Below, one piece after another: positions 16,326 through 23,387 of a stretch of 43,939 nucleotides of DNA (position 1 is its first letter; every line of letters starts with the position of its first letter). Source of the stretch: an uncultured Collinsella sp. (GTDB lineage Bacteria; Actinomycetota; Coriobacteriia; Coriobacteriales; Coriobacteriaceae); assembly GCA_902494535.1 (NCBI GenBank), contig CABUTO010000016.1, positions 1-43,939 on the forward strand, given 5' to 3'. The position numbers and the translations under genes are program-made. The notes below the pieces were generated by a model. That model did not search any database. It was given only the letters and a program-made list of their open reading frames with translations, and was not told where the DNA came from.

Positions 16326-16363
16326 CAAACGTGGGCAATTGCTCGTTTTAACGCCGCAATTGT

Positions 16364-17014
16364 CTAGCGTACGGCCTTGACCGCCGCCGCCAGATCGAAC
16401 AACGTGTCGAGCACGGCCTCGCAGCCATCCACCACATCCTGCGGCAGCGGCACGATATCGGGGACGGCGAAGACATGGCAGCCGGCCGTGATGCCCGAGA
16501 CACAGCCGTTGCGCGAATCCTCGACCACGGCGCACTCCTCGGGGGCAAAGCCCGCGCGCTCGCAGGCGAGCAGATACATCTCGGGGTCGGGCTTGCCGTG
16601 CACGACGTCCTCGCCACAGGTCACCGTCTCAAACTTGTCAAAGAGGCCGACCATCTTAAGGTTGCGTTCGGCCGTAACGAGGCGCGATGACGTCGCAAGA
16701 CCCACGTGATAGCCCGCAGCCAGCAGCTCGTCTATGCACTCGGCGGCGCCGACCTTAAGCTCCAGTTCGGTCTTGACCATCTCGTCGCGAATCTCCTTGT
16801 GGCGGGCATAGACCGCCTCGGTGGTTTCGTGGCTGCCGTAATGCTTATCAAGGATGTCCATGACATCGGGTAGGGTGCGACCGATAAACTGATGGATCAG
16901 CGCTTCATCAATCGCGACCCCCAGCTCGGCAGCGCCCGCCTTCCATGCCTTAATGCCCAAACGCTCGGTATCGACCAGCGTTCCGTCCATGTCAAAAATT
17001 ACAGCCTTGATCAT
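16364..17014 (-). CDS. HAD-superfamily sugar-phosphatase / phosphoglucomutase-like hydrolase
   Basis: A 216-residue HAD hydrolase of the beta-phosphoglucomutase-like subfamily with a helical cap. Motif I FDMDGTLVDTE is at residues 7-17 (catalytic Asp pair), motif II Thr/Ser is in LATSSR, motif III Lys is in GKPDPEMY, and motif IV acids are in VVEDSRNG. It acts on a phosphorylated sugar or related small molecule in the cytoplasm. Family members range from phosphatases to mutases, and the sequence does not decide. The ATG at 17014 has GAGGGGG upstream; an earlier start at 17047 is unsupported. It is a single gene sharing a terminator with lacI. Confidence 0.86.
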   Translation of the reverse strand: MIKAVIFDMDGTLVDTERLGIKAWKAGAAELGVAIDEALIHQFIGRTLPDVMDILDKHYGSHETTEAVYARHKEIRDEMVKTELELKVGAAECIDELLAAGYHVGLATSSRLVTAERNLKMVGLFDKFETVTCGEDVVHGKPDPEMYLLACERAGFAPEECAVVEDSRNGCVSGITAGCHVFAVPDIVPLPQDVVDGCEAVLDTLFDLAAAVKAVR

Positions 17015-17117
17015 ATCGGCCCCCTCACCGGATTGCATTACTGACACTCTACCGCACTTTACAAACTTGTATATAACGTATATAGCATATTGTGCCTTCG
17101 TTACATAGATAGAAGTC

Positions 17118-17147
17118 TTATGACAAGCAGCCCGGTAGGATTATAGT
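17118..17147 (+). promoter_or_regulatory. Candidate promoter of the larE-like gene
   Basis: TTATGA (17118-17123), 18 bases and TATAGT (17142-17147) precede the ATG by 35 bases. Confidence 0.4.
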
Positions 17148-17181
17148 TTTTGACCGAGTACATATTGGTAAGGATCGATTC

Positions 17182-18060
17182 ATGTTTTCAGACACCACCG
17201 CACCTGCAAAGGAGCTTCAGGACAAACTCGCAGAGCTCGAGCAGCTGCTTTTGGCATACGGACGCGTCGCCATCGGCTTTTCCGGCGGCGTCGACAGTAG
17301 CTTTTTAGCCGCGGTCTGCGCCCGCATCATGCCTGCCAGCACGCTTCTCGTTCACCTCACCACGCCGCTCATCGGCACGCCTGAACAGGCTTCGTTTGAG
17401 CGCTCCGTTGACGGGCAAGCCAATGAGGAGCCGCATTTTAAGCTCCCTGTGCTCAATCTTTCGGTCGATCAGTTGCAGCTCCCCCAAGTAGCCTGCAACG
17501 ACGCCAACCGTTGCTACCACTGCAAGCACGCCGGCTTTACCGCCATCGTCAACCACGCCAAGTCGCTCGGCTTTCCCACCGTCATCGATGGCAGCAATGC
17601 AAGCGATCGCGGTGACTACCGCCCCGGCATGCGTGCGGCAGAAGAGCTCGGCGTACGCTCACCCCTTATGGAGGTCGGCTTTACCAAGGACGAAGAGCGC
17701 GAGCTGCTGCGCGCATGGGGTTATCCCGTTTGGAACCTGCCGGCGGGAGCATGTCTTGCCACGCGCGTCCCCACGGGCGAGGAGCTTACGCGCGAGAAGG
17801 TCGATTTAATCCGCGCCTGCGAGGATTACCTGCACGATCTTGATCTGGCACAGGTACGCGCGCGCTTGATCGGCGGCTGCATGCATATCGAGGCCGCACC
17901 CGCAGATGTCGCCAAGATTGCTGCCCTCGGCGGCAACGCCGTCGATGCCGAGGGCAAAACCCCGCTGCCCGCCGTTATCGAGTCCGCGCTGCGCGAACTG
18001 GGCTGCGACCATATCTCCCCCGAGGTCACCCCCTACATCCACGGCAACATGAATCTTTAG
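17182..18060 (+). CDS. larE: LarE-family sulfur transferase with three cysteines
   Basis: ATP-dependent PP-loop sulfur-insertion enzyme of the LarE family, 292 residues. LarE converts the carboxylates of the pyridinium mononucleotide to thiocarboxylates on the way to the nickel-pincer cofactor of lactate racemase. The PP-loop is FSGGVDSSF near residue 34. Cysteines occur at about 111 and 114 (NRCYHCK) and 191 (AGACLATR). In the classic Lactobacillus enzyme only the last one is present and is sacrificed. A CxxC plus this third Cys marks the class shown, for example in Thermotoga, to hold a [4Fe-4S] cluster that carries the sulfur. The start at 17182 follows AAGGAT. No larA, larB or larC is in the window, so the cofactor pathway, if complete, is elsewhere. 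An ExsB-like role is a less likely alternative. Confidence 0.85.
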   Translation: MFSDTTAPAKELQDKLAELEQLLLAYGRVAIGFSGGVDSSFLAAVCARIMPASTLLVHLTTPLIGTPEQASFERSVDGQANEEPHFKLPVLNLSVDQLQLPQVACNDANRCYHCKHAGFTAIVNHAKSLGFPTVIDGSNASDRGDYRPGMRAAEELGVRSPLMEVGFTKDEERELLRAWGYPVWNLPAGACLATRVPTGEELTREKVDLIRACEDYLHDLDLAQVRARLIGGCMHIEAAPADVAKIAALGGNAVDAEGKTPLPAVIESALRELGCDHISPEVTPYIHGNMNL

Positions 18061-18172
18061 GTTACGCCGTTTTACAAACGGCGTAACTGCTCGGCGCTGC
18101 GCGGGCCCCGGGCACGGCAATCTGACGTTCAACTTCACGGGCGCGACCAAAAGGTCAGCGCCCGCTTGTTTC
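18061..18172 (+). terminator. Two hairpins downstream of larE
   Basis: A perfect 12-bp hairpin (GTTACGCCGTTT, loop TAC, complement; 18061-18087) starts right after the stop codon. A second stem (GGGCGCGACC, loop AAAA, partner with one bulge; 18139-18163) is followed by GCTTGTTTC. The second is the better terminator candidate, and neither has a long T-run. Confidence 0.5.
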
Positions 18173-18236
18173 ACGTCACCTTACCGCACCCGGAGCCCGC
18201 TCGCTCGCATATGCTCAACCTGCACTGCGTTAACTG

Positions 18237-18285
18237 ACCTGCCAATAAGGGACAGGTTTATTTTGGCAGGTTTTATCTGGGGAAA
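18237..18285 (+). repeat. Palindromic repeat copy C
   Basis: Starts CCTGCCAATAAGGG, carries TTTTGGCAGG as the second arm, then TTTTATCTGGGGAAA. Bases 18251-18285 are identical to 18747-18781 of copy D, 496 bp away in the same orientation. The two copies bound the stretch that holds the gene remnant and the 9-bp motif array. Confidence 0.85.
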
Positions 18286-18297
18286 TATCGCGAGGCA

Positions 18298-18347
18298 GTC
18301 GCCCCCCCTAGCACCCATCTCACTTCGAGAGACACAAGAGGGGCGAC
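18298..18347. repeat. Inverted repeat GTCGCCCC / GGGGCGAC downstream of the gene remnant
   Basis: Eight-base arms (18298-18305, 18340-18347) extend with a small bulge to AGGC/GCCT, with a 34-base interval. It could be the former terminator of the remnant gene on the minus strand, though no T-run follows. Confidence 0.4.
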
Positions 18348-18357
18348 TCGCCTGCAT

Positions 18358-18489
18358 CTACTTCTTCCGATAGCGGCGGTTGCGGCTCGTCGACGAACCC
18401 ATTACTTCGATGAGCCCTTTATCCTCCATTTTTGGCAGATGGTAGCGGACGGACGAATTTTGGCATTCCGTCTCTCTAAAACAATAGAT
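18358..18489 (-). pseudogene. C-terminal remnant of a winged-helix DNA-binding protein
   Basis: An open stretch of 43 codons ends in TAG at 18358 with no ATG, GTG or TTG at its head; an in-frame TAA lies immediately upstream (18490-18492). It encodes SSVRYHLPKMEDKGLIEV and then a basic end (RNRRYRKK). This is the recognition helix, wing and basic tail seen at the C-terminus of several bacterial regulators, for example AlbA_2/RecG-like putative transcriptional regulators and some Fic proteins. The ATP-binding or Fic part is missing. The first codons are formed by copy 1 of the TCTCTCTAA array, so the junction lies at about 18470. This is best read as the 3' end of a gene whose body was deleted, leaving its operator region fused to its last exon-like piece. 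The parent family is inferred. Confidence 0.65.
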
Positions 18490-18660
18490 TTATCTCTCTA
18501 ACGTTTCGTATATCTCTCTAACTTTAGAGAGATAAGCGCCTTGTTTTAGAGAGACATTTAGAGAGATGTATCGAATTCACTGTTAGATTGCCCAATGTTA
18601 TCTCTTTAACTAGCTTTCTCTTTAGAGAGACATTTAGAGAGACGAGCGCAATCTCTCTAA
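18471..18660. repeat. Cluster of ten TCTCTCTAA sites in both orientations
   Basis: Nine perfect copies and one variant of the 9-mer occur within 190 bp. In plus orientation they lie at 18471, 18493, 18513, 18601 (variant TCTCTTTAA) and 18652. In minus orientation they lie at 18524, 18546, 18558, 18622 and 18634. The copies at 18513 and 18524 form a perfect palindrome of TATCTCTCTAA with its complement, two bases apart. The pairs 18546/18558 and 18622/18634 are identical tandem units with 12-bp spacing. A possible minus-strand promoter (TTGGGC at 18590-18595, 17 bp, GATACA at 18567-18572) sits in the middle. The layout suggests a multi-site operator for a DNA-binding protein, probably the one whose C-terminus survives next to it. 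Confidence 0.85.
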
Positions 18661-18732
18661 TCAAGGGCTCCACTCTTTAAGGTGCACACTTCCTAACCGT
18701 GCCCTAAGTTGCGGTGAAATAACTCACGATTA

Positions 18733-18782
18733 GCCTGCCAAAAAGCGACAGGTTTATTTTGGCAGGTTTTATCTGGGGAAAC
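18733..18782 (+). repeat. Palindromic repeat copy D
   Basis: CCTGCCAAAAAG arm, GACAGG in the loop, TTTTGGCAGG arm, then TTTTATCTGGGGAAA. It is the second direct-repeat boundary of the 18.3-18.7 kb island. Confidence 0.85.
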
Positions 18783-18788
18783 GCAAAT

Positions 18789-18825
18789 AGGGCCGTGACA
18801 CCCATACGGCGTCGCGGCCCTTTTC
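18789..18825. terminator. Terminator of the sugar operon (possibly bidirectional)
   Basis: An 11-bp stem (AGGGCCGTGAC at 18789-18799 and GTCGCGGCCCT at 18811-18821, one G-T pair) is followed on the minus strand by ATTTGCGTTT and on the plus strand by TTTCCTT. It lies about 40 bases past the stop of the EIIA gene. Confidence 0.7.
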
Positions 18826-18863
18826 CTTGGAGAAGGATCAATTGATTGAACGGGATGACCGTT

Positions 18864-19316
18864 CTAGTCTTCGAGTCCGCTATTGATGAGCTCCGCAATC
18901 TCAACGGGATCGGTGCTCGCGCGCACCTTGTCACGGAAGCCGGCGTCCATCAGCATCACGGCAGCCTTGGAGAGCAGACGCAGGTGCGTAGTTCCGGCCT
19001 CGCCGGCGGGCACGTACAGCGCGAGCGCAACATCGACGGGCACCCCATCGAAGCTCGGCCATTCAACGGGCTCGGTCAGTTTAAGCACGGCAACGCCCGG
19101 CGTGTGGATCGCGTCGCTTTTGGCATGCGGAACGGCAAAACCGGCGACAAGGCCGGTCTCGGCCTCGTTCTCGCGAGCAATGAAGGCGGCCTCTACGGCA
19201 GATGCGTCATCGGCAAAGCCGAGCTCGATGGCCTGCTCGGACAAATAATGTAGGGCGTCCTCGCGCGAGGCGGCGGTATACCCGATTGTCACTTGGTTGG
19301 CAGATACAAATCCCAT
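18864..19316 (-). CDS. PTS sugar transporter EIIA component, fructose/mannitol type
   Basis: Cytoplasmic phosphocarrier domain, 150 residues, last gene of the sugar operon. It accepts phosphate from HPr on the His in GFAVPHAKSDA (about residue 64) and passes it to the EIIB domain encoded at the head of the operon. EIIA of the fructose/mannitol superfamily has this size and this PH-motif. The ATG at 19316 follows AAGGAAGG, and the upstream transketolase gene ends 11 bases before. No HPr-like or DNA-binding domain is attached. With EIIBC six genes upstream it makes a complete permease, so import and first phosphorylation of the substrate are part of this operon. Confidence 0.9.
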   Translation of the reverse strand: MGFVSANQVTIGYTAASREDALHYLSEQAIELGFADDASAVEAAFIARENEAETGLVAGFAVPHAKSDAIHTPGVAVLKLTEPVEWPSFDGVPVDVALALYVPAGEAGTTHLRLLSKAAVMLMDAGFRDKVRASTDPVEIAELINSGLED

Positions 19317-19327
19317 GGAAACCTTCC

Positions 19328-20266
19328 TTACAACACGGACCTGACCGCAGCTTCGATGCCGTCGGCGTCCAAACCGTACTTGTGCAGCAAATCGACCGCA
19401 GGGCCGGACTCGCCATACACATCGCGCACGCCGACGCGACGCATCGGCACCGGATGCTGCTCTGCGAGCACCGAGGCCACGGCCTCGCCAAGACCACCGA
19501 TAATCGAATGCTCCTCGGCGGTGACCACGCGACCGGTCTTCTTGGCGCTGGCAACCACCAGGCGCTCATCAAGCGGCTTGATCGTGTGCATATTGATGAC
19601 CTCGGCATCGATACCATCGGCAGCGAGCGCCTCGGCAGCCTCAAGCGCCTCGGCGACCATAAGGCCACAAGCGATGATGGTCACATCGGACCCCTCGCGC
19701 ACGACCACGCCGCGACCAATCTTGAACTCATAGTCCTCGTGATCGTTAATGACCGGCGTTGCCAGGCGTCCGAAGCGCATGTAGACCGGTCCCTCAAACT
19801 CATAGGCGGCGCGCACGCAAGCGCGAGCCTCGATGTCATCGGCGGGAACGATTACCGTCATACCCGGGATCGTGCGCATGAGTGCGATATCCTCGCAGCA
19901 CTGGTGCGTGGCGCCGTCTTCACCGACCGAGATACCCGCATGCGTGGCACCGATTTTGACGTTGAGGTGCGGATAGCCAATGGAATTACGCACTTGTTCG
20001 TACGCGCGACCGGCGGCAAACATCGCAAAGGTGCTCGCAAAGGCGACGTGGCCCGTGGTCGCGATGCCGGCGGCGAGCCCCATCAGGTTGCTCTCGGCAA
20101 TGCCGGCGTCGTAGAAGCGCTCAGGGTGCGCAGCCTTAAACTTACCGGTCTGCGTGGCGGCGGCCAGGTCGGCATCGAGAACCACAAAGTCATCGCGCTC
20201 ATTGCCCAGCTCGACAAGTGCCTCGCCATAGCTAACGCGCGTGGCGACTTTCTTGACGTCTGCCAT
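19328..20266 (-). CDS. Transketolase, C-terminal subunit
   Basis: Second half of a two-gene transketolase, 312 residues, containing the pyrimidine-binding (Pyr) domain and the C-terminal domain of this ThDP enzyme. The family Glu that activates the cofactor lies in the FYDAGIAESNLMGLAAG block, with TFAMFAAGRAYEQVRN following. The C-terminal domain begins near residue 195 (GSDVTIIACG). It transfers two-carbon units between ketose and aldose phosphates in the pentose phosphate pathway. Its ATG at 20266 overlaps the stop of the N-terminal subunit gene as TAATG, which keeps the two chains in equal amounts. Split transketolases are common in anaerobes; location in a sugar operon suggests a dedicated copy. 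Confidence 0.9.
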   Translation of the reverse strand: MADVKKVATRVSYGEALVELGNERDDFVVLDADLAAATQTGKFKAAHPERFYDAGIAESNLMGLAAGIATTGHVAFASTFAMFAAGRAYEQVRNSIGYPHLNVKIGATHAGISVGEDGATHQCCEDIALMRTIPGMTVIVPADDIEARACVRAAYEFEGPVYMRFGRLATPVINDHEDYEFKIGRGVVVREGSDVTIIACGLMVAEALEAAEALAADGIDAEVINMHTIKPLDERLVVASAKKTGRVVTAEEHSIIGGLGEAVASVLAEQHPVPMRRVGVRDVYGESGPAVDLLHKYGLDADGIEAAVRSVL

Positions 20267-21096
20267 TAGAGCTCCTCCCCTGCCGCTGCGAGCTCGGCCA
20301 TGGCCTGCTCAAACTGTTCATCGTTGGGTGCCTTGCCGTGCCAGCCCACCTGGTTTTCCATAAAGGAGACGCCCTTGCCCTTCACCGTCTCGGCGATAAT
20401 GGCCACGGGCGAGTCGCTCACTTTGCGGGCCTCGGCAAAGGCGGCGGCAATCTGCGCCATGTCGTTACCGTCGGCGAGCTCGATCACATGCCACTTAAAG
20501 GCGCGGAACTTGTCAGCGAGCGGCATGGCCGAGTTAACTTCATCGATTGTGCCGTCAATCTGCAAGCCGTTGTGGTCGACGACGGCAACAAGATTGTCGA
20601 GCGCATGGTTGCCGGCAAACATGGCCGCCTCCCACACCTGGCCCTCCTCGCACTCGCCGTCGCCCAGCAACGTGTAGACGCGGTAGCTGTCACCCCAGTG
20701 CTTTGCGGCGAGTGCCATTCCAACCGCGGCGGAGATGCCCTGACCGAGCGATCCGGTGGACATATCGATGCCAGGGGCGTCGTTCATGTTGGGATGGCCC
20801 TGCAGTCGGCTGCCAATATGACGCAGCGTCTCGAGCTCTTCGACGGGAAAATAGCCGCGATTTGCCAACACCGAATACAGGCCCGGCGCCGCGTGACCCT
20901 TGGAGAGCACAAAGCGATCGCGATCGGCCTTGTGAGGGTCGGCAGGATCGATATTCATTTCCTCAAAGTACAGATACGCCATGATGTCGGCAGCACCGAG
21001 CGATCCACCCGGGTGTCCCGACTTGGCCGCGTGAACCGCAGTCACGACACCCTTCCTGACCTCATTGGCGACCTTCGCCAGCTCCTGGTTGGTCAT
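20266..21096 (-). CDS. Transketolase, N-terminal subunit
   Basis: First half of the split transketolase, 276 residues, with the ThDP diphosphate-binding (PP) domain. Visible motifs are the early AAKSGHPGGSLGAADIMAYL and the GDGECEEGQVWEA motif, which carries the GDG...N-type metal and diphosphate site; LVAVVDHNGLQIDG completes it. The ATG at 21096 has AGAGAGGA upstream; a frame extending to 21156 is unsupported. It follows the transaldolase gene by 63 bases and overlaps its partner gene. In this operon the pair would exchange carbon between incoming ketose phosphates and the pentose phosphate pool. Confidence 0.91.
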   Translation of the reverse strand: MTNQELAKVANEVRKGVVTAVHAAKSGHPGGSLGAADIMAYLYFEEMNIDPADPHKADRDRFVLSKGHAAPGLYSVLANRGYFPVEELETLRHIGSRLQGHPNMNDAPGIDMSTGSLGQGISAAVGMALAAKHWGDSYRVYTLLGDGECEEGQVWEAAMFAGNHALDNLVAVVDHNGLQIDGTIDEVNSAMPLADKFRAFKWHVIELADGNDMAQIAAAFAEARKVSDSPVAIIAETVKGKGVSFMENQVGWHGKAPNDEQFEQAMAELAAAGEEL

Positions 21097-21159
21097 ACGA
21101 ATTCCTCTCTTGAGAACAACCCCGGCACCGGATGACGCGATGCCGGGGCAATCCACTCG

Positions 21160-21843
21160 TTAAGCCTGAGCGACGACCTTCTGCCAGTCAGCCTCAAAAG
21201 AGGCGAGGCCCTGGTCGGTCAGCGGATGATGCAGGCACTTCTTGAGAGCGGCCATGGGCACGGTCGCAATATCGGCACCGAGTAGCGCGGCCTGGGTCAC
21301 GTGGTTGGGCGTACGAACCGAGGCGGTGATGATCTCGACGGTGTCGTCGACGTTCTTGCCCGTCCAGTCGTAGTTCTTAATGCAGGTCACGACGTTGTCG
21401 AGCTGCGAGATACCGTCCTCGGCGATGTCATCGAAACGACCGACAAACGGGCTGATGTAGCGAGCACCGGCATTGGCGGCCATAAGGGCCTGCGTCGGCG
21501 AGAAGACGAGCGTCATGTTGACGCGCACGCCAGCATCGGCCAGCGCACGGCAGGCGGCAAGGCCGGCCTCGCACACGGGAAGCTTGACCACGATGTTGGG
21601 GGCGAGGGCGGCAAGGCGCTTGCCCTCCTCGATCATACCCTCGGCAGTGGTAGCGGTAGACTCGGCGGAAACGGGCAGGCCCTCGCAGAGCTCGGCAATC
21701 TTGAGCATATGCGGCTCAAAGTCGGCAAGCTTGCCGCCGGTCTTGGCGTACAGGGACGGGTTGGTGGTAACACCGGCCAGGCAGCCCCAGCTCTTGGCCT
21801 CGGCGATCTCGTCCAGATTGGCGGTATCGATAAAGAACTTCAT
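21160..21843 (-). CDS. Transaldolase / fructose-6-phosphate aldolase-like protein
   Basis: A 227-residue (beta/alpha)8 class I aldolase of the short transaldolase (TalC/FSA) group. The Schiff-base lysine is in the strand NIVVKLPV (about residue 86). The N-terminal MKFFIDTANLDEI and GVTTNPSL and the later MTLVFSPTQALMAANAGARYISPFVGR are family marks. Members act as transaldolase or as fructose-6-phosphate aldolase; a single active-site residue separates them and I cannot settle it by eye. The ATG at 21843 follows AAGGAG; the longer frame is discarded. Upstream lie two hairpins, one of which reads as a terminator of the GatZ-like gene, so this gene may be partly uncoupled from the PTS genes. 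Confidence 0.9.
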   Translation of the reverse strand: MKFFIDTANLDEIAEAKSWGCLAGVTTNPSLYAKTGGKLADFEPHMLKIAELCEGLPVSAESTATTAEGMIEEGKRLAALAPNIVVKLPVCEAGLAACRALADAGVRVNMTLVFSPTQALMAANAGARYISPFVGRFDDIAEDGISQLDNVVTCIKNYDWTGKNVDDTVEIITASVRTPNHVTQAALLGADIATVPMAALKKCLHHPLTDQGLASFEADWQKVVAQA

Positions 21844-21880
21844 GGTGCAAACTCCTTCGAAGGAATCCAAAACTCAAAAA

Positions 21881-21911
21881 ATAGGACAAAGGGGATGTCC
21901 CTTTGTCCTAT
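21881..21911 (-). terminator. Hairpin with T-run between the GatZ-like and transaldolase genes
   Basis: A perfect 13-bp stem (ATAGGACAAAGGG arms, 5-base loop) is followed on the minus strand by TTTTTTGAGTTTT. It is therefore a good internal terminator that could lower expression of the downstream transaldolase and transketolase genes. A second hairpin (GCCGGGCCTG arms, 21914-21949) lies directly before it. Confidence 0.75.
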
Positions 21912-21968
21912 GTGCCGGGCCTGCGGCTGGGACATGCCCCAGGCCCGGCGTCGCGTAGGAAAAGCTAC

Positions 21969-23243
21969 TTACTCGGCAAGAGCGGCCTCGATGCGGGTCG
22001 TGACGCCCTTGAGGTTAAGACCGACGACGTACTGCTTGATCGGGCGCTTGATGTGCTCGATGACAAAGCGCTTGCCGTCGATGTCCTGAGCGGCGAGGTT
22101 GCGGTAGAGCTTCTCGACCTGCTCCTTGACCTCGGGATCGTTGAACGCATAGTGACCGGAGACATCCAGGATCTTCAGGCTGAGCTCATCGTCGGCAAGA
22201 ATGTCGTCGACCTGCAGGTTGACGTCGTCGCCAGTCATCCACTTGCGCCAGCGCTCGGTCTTGATAGCCTTGACCAGCAGGGTGTGATACAGGTCGGAGG
22301 GGTCATCGCACAGACCGTTGTCGACCAGGATCTGCTCGGTGGCGCAGAGCTTGAGGTAGGCGCGGGTCTCCTCGGTGCCATACTGCGGAGCAACGTTGGA
22401 GGCGGTCACGTGTGCCGGGATGTGCTCGAGCAGCGTCGCGTCGTCCAGATAGTCGGCGTTGTGCTCCTTCAGGCCCACGCCGTAGCGCTTAGCCATGTCG
22501 GCGAGCTCGCGGGCATTCTTGAAGTTGTAATGGCCGACCTGCTCGGTCCAACGGGTGAGCGTACCGGTCTGGCCGACGATAAAGGTGGGCATGGGGCAGC
22601 CGCGCTTCTCGAGCTCGGGCTGCAGCTGAGAAATGAACTCCTCGTACTTATCGGTAGAGGTCAAGCCGCCATTGGTCTCCTCGGTACCGACCTCATAGGC
22701 AACCTCGGGCAGGTTATGCTCGCGACGGTACTGCTCAAGGTAGTCGATAAGATCAATCGTGCGGCGAAGCACCACGTCGAGCGGAATAACCTTGCCGATC
22801 TGATAGGGGTCCTTGGTGGGGTCGACCATCAGCAGGTCAAAGCCCGCCTCCATGTCGGCGACGAAGGACTTGCGGGCGAGCTCCATGGCCTCGTCCTCGG
22901 GCAGGTGGGCGTTACGCTCCTCGTCGCGCTGCCACGGACCGCCGTGATCGCGGCACAGGTAGTACGGACCGGTGTAACCCACCTCGTCGGCAACCTTCTT
23001 GATGTCGGCGGCAAAGCGCGTCTGGTCCCAACCGTTGACGTAGCCGGCGCCCATCTCGTCCATATCGACCTGGTTGCGGCTGGCGATAAACATGGGCGGG
23101 AAATCATCGTCCTTGGCAAGCTCGAACACGGCCTGAATCAGGTTGGGGCTCATGGGGCCAATGCCGACCATGGTTGCGTGATCGCCGCTATCCTGCAGCT
23201 TGAGCATGCCCTGAACGGCCTGACGGATGGTGAGGTTGGACAT
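21969..23243 (-). CDS. GatZ/KbaZ-like protein (tagatose-bisphosphate aldolase accessory or epimerase family)
   Basis: A 424-residue protein of the GatZ/KbaZ family, normal in length. In enteric bacteria GatZ and KbaZ are non-catalytic partners of the class II aldolases GatY and KbaY. No such aldolase gene is present here. Other members of this family are described as ketose(-phosphate) 4-epimerases, interconverting tagatose and fructose forms. Conserved blocks include the early GIGPMSPNLIQAVFELA, LCRDHGGPWQRDEE, YEVGTEETNGG, GQTGTL and GVGLKEHNADYL, with the His, Asp and Glu residues expected for a metal site. The ATG at 23243 follows AAGGAG. Its place between a complete PTS and transaldolase/transketolase makes an isomerising step on a ketose phosphate plausible, which is inference. 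Confidence 0.82.
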   Translation of the reverse strand: MSNLTIRQAVQGMLKLQDSGDHATMVGIGPMSPNLIQAVFELAKDDDFPPMFIASRNQVDMDEMGAGYVNGWDQTRFAADIKKVADEVGYTGPYYLCRDHGGPWQRDEERNAHLPEDEAMELARKSFVADMEAGFDLLMVDPTKDPYQIGKVIPLDVVLRRTIDLIDYLEQYRREHNLPEVAYEVGTEETNGGLTSTDKYEEFISQLQPELEKRGCPMPTFIVGQTGTLTRWTEQVGHYNFKNARELADMAKRYGVGLKEHNADYLDDATLLEHIPAHVTASNVAPQYGTEETRAYLKLCATEQILVDNGLCDDPSDLYHTLLVKAIKTERWRKWMTGDDVNLQVDDILADDELSLKILDVSGHYAFNDPEVKEQVEKLYRNLAAQDIDGKRFVIEHIKRPIKQYVVGLNLKGVTTRIEAALAE

Positions 23244-23335
23244 TTTGTTCTCCTTCTCCAGAGGATTTTTGACAAAAGTTCCCTGGGACCCAGATGTGGG
23301 CCCTATCAGTACGGATGGATTTTGTTGTGTAGAGG

Positions 23336-23373
23336 CGGTTGTGCGGAGTCAAATCCATCCCTCCGCACAACCG
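23336..23373 (-). repeat. 13-bp hairpin between the EIIBC and GatZ-like genes
   Basis: Perfect arms CGGTTGTGCGGAG and complement (23336-23348, 23361-23373) with a 12-base loop, but no T-run. It is placed where an mRNA-processing or stability structure could set the ratio of the two products. A second imperfect hairpin (GGGACCCA/TGGGCCC) follows near 23283-23302. Confidence 0.55.
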
Positions 23374-23387
23374 GAGTCCTTAAAGGT

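Noticed and set aside
18471..18660. CRISPR array
   Set aside because: The repeated unit is only 9 bp, occurs in both orientations, and the intervals vary from 2 to about 40 bp with no unique spacers of equal length; no cas genes are present.
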